Assembly: GCF_016863655.1 (NCBI RefSeq)
Contig: NZ_BOPH01000157.1
Span: 1 to 34,152, forward strand
Direction: 5' to 3'
DNA: 34,152 nucleotides
Source of the DNA: Virgisporangium ochraceum
GTDB lineage: Bacteria; Actinomycetota; Actinomycetes; Mycobacteriales; Micromonosporaceae
Within the stretch, counting starts at the first letter, position 1, and each line of letters starts with the position of its first letter. The translations under genes and the position numbers were made by a program. Shown piece by piece: positions 33,983 to 34,152 of this stretch. Below the pieces are notes generated by a model, which saw only the letters and a program-made list of their open reading frames with translations, was not told where the DNA came from and did no database searches.

Positions 33983-34152
33983 CCCGGCCCCGCCCGCGCC
34001 GACCACCCCAGGTGGTGCACCCAACCTGACACTTCGTCGGCCCCGGCACACCCGTCCATCGCCGCCTGTCCGGTGGCACGGCTTCCGACGCCGCCGCCCG
34101 CGAAGGCCGGGCGAGATTGCGCTGCGGACCTTGCCTGTCGCGGATCTGGTCC

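Overview
The window is high-GC DNA with GTG and ATG starts, purine-rich ribosome binding sites and several actinobacterial families: a LuxR/MalT-type ATPase regulator, a DUF6000 protein, FHA/PP2C/Ser-Thr kinase signalling and a long secreted RHS protein. It most likely comes from a filamentous actinomycete such as Micromonosporaceae or a relative. That placement is inferred from composition and gene families, not from a marker gene.

Left flank (1-2334): the 5' part of a LuxR-family AAA ATPase regulator on the minus strand, running off the left edge; a 60-residue membrane protein; and a 387-residue protein with a MerR-like N-terminal helix-turn-helix.

Defence island (2778-14826, plus strand): three translationally coupled genes encode a 681-residue protein, a 322-residue protein and a 1813-residue DEAH-type helicase with Cys clusters and a DUF1998-type C-terminus. 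With the C5-cytosine methyltransferase further down, they match the make-up of type II Druantia (druF, druG, druE, druM). Between druE and the methyltransferase, behind a strong hairpin, lies a nuclease of the EcoRV fold: its Glu, Asp and Asp-x-Lys residues keep the exact spacing of EcoRV. A Vsr-type endonuclease and an HNH endonuclease follow the methyltransferase. I read this as a Druantia II system merged with an EcoRV-like restriction-modification cassette whose methylase is shared. A perfect 18-bp hairpin terminator at 14904-14946 closes the island.

Middle (15092-22242): a small charged protein, then about 1 kb with no convincing gene. Next is a minus-strand operon of DUF4407-Ser/Thr kinase fusion, FHA-PP2C phosphatase and FHA protein, preceded by an array of four palindromic operator-like sites. 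A divergent two-helix membrane protein and a protein resembling the N-terminal domain of a tyrosine recombinase follow.

Right part (22243-34152): decayed DNA, a DUF6000 gene, remnants of an IS110-type and an IS701-like transposase, a 2290-residue secreted RHS protein ending in a self-cleaving Hint domain and a predicted ADP-ribosyltransferase toxin with no visible immunity gene, and a frameshifted membrane/acetyltransferase-like pseudogene.
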